Origin: Zygnema cylindricum
Lineage: Eukaryota > Streptophyta > Zygnematophyceae > Zygnematales > Zygnemataceae
Direction: 5' to 3'
DNA length: 19,252 bases
Assembly: GCA_037447655.1 (NCBI GenBank)
Contig: JBBHKE010000862.1
Span: 1-19,252, forward strand
A model generated the notes under the pieces. It saw nothing but the letters and a program-made list of their open reading frames with translations. It ran no database searches and was not told the origin of the DNA. Of this stretch, positions 19,241 to 19,252 are shown in pieces. Both the position numbers and the translations under genes were made by a program. Positions within the stretch are counted from its first letter, which is position 1. Each line of letters opens with the position of its first letter.

Positions 19241-19252
19241 ACGATAAGCAAG

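Overview
This is AT-rich nuclear DNA from a green-lineage eukaryote. All recognisable genes have GT-AG introns. Three proteins are of plant type: a 52-residue TOM5, a YKT6 ending in CCTIL, and a RidA ending in PARSTYQVAALP. A protein with a von Hippel-Lindau (VHL) beta domain sits beside them, which I would expect in an alga or a seedless plant more than in a flowering plant. I cannot name the genus. The recognised genes use the standard code: TAA, TAG and TGA each end a protein at the expected family C-terminus.

Layout, left to right. (1) 1-749, + strand: the last two exons of a RidA/YjgF-family deaminase, cut by the window edge. (2) 750-2786: no gene recognised. (3) 2787-5716, - strand: a complete six-exon YKT6 R-SNARE (197 aa), whose long last intron holds a foldback MITE with 64-bp arms. 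(4) 5717-6958: a divergent intergenic region with two strong inverted repeats. (5) 6959-7504, + strand: two-exon TOM5, a small subunit of the mitochondrial import pore. (6) 7505-9909: a 26-bp tandem duplication, then a stop-riddled frame ending at an A19 tract. (7) 9910-10712, - strand: two-exon mitochondrial-type ribosomal protein bL28. (8) About 10990-13484: a cluster of related terminal-inverted-repeat elements, some nested. (9) 14448-16169, - strand: a seven-exon VHL-beta-domain protein. (10) 16540-17090: a degenerate tandem repeat rich in GTAC/ACGTAC. (11) 17180-19252: no gene, but at least three diverged copies of an A-rich dispersed repeat.

The genes do not form a pathway. They are mostly housekeeping genes: reactive-imine detoxification, vesicle fusion, mitochondrial protein import and mitochondrial translation. 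The most interesting locus is the VHL-like gene. A gapless alignment of its predicted protein to the human VHL hydroxyproline pocket keeps W, Y, H and W, with Ser replaced by Thr. That hints at hydroxyproline recognition in a green organism. The usual alpha (elongin C-binding) domain is not evident; a different helical C-terminus stands in its place.

Exon models were built by hand from frame, splice sites and remembered family sequence. No search or alignment program was run.
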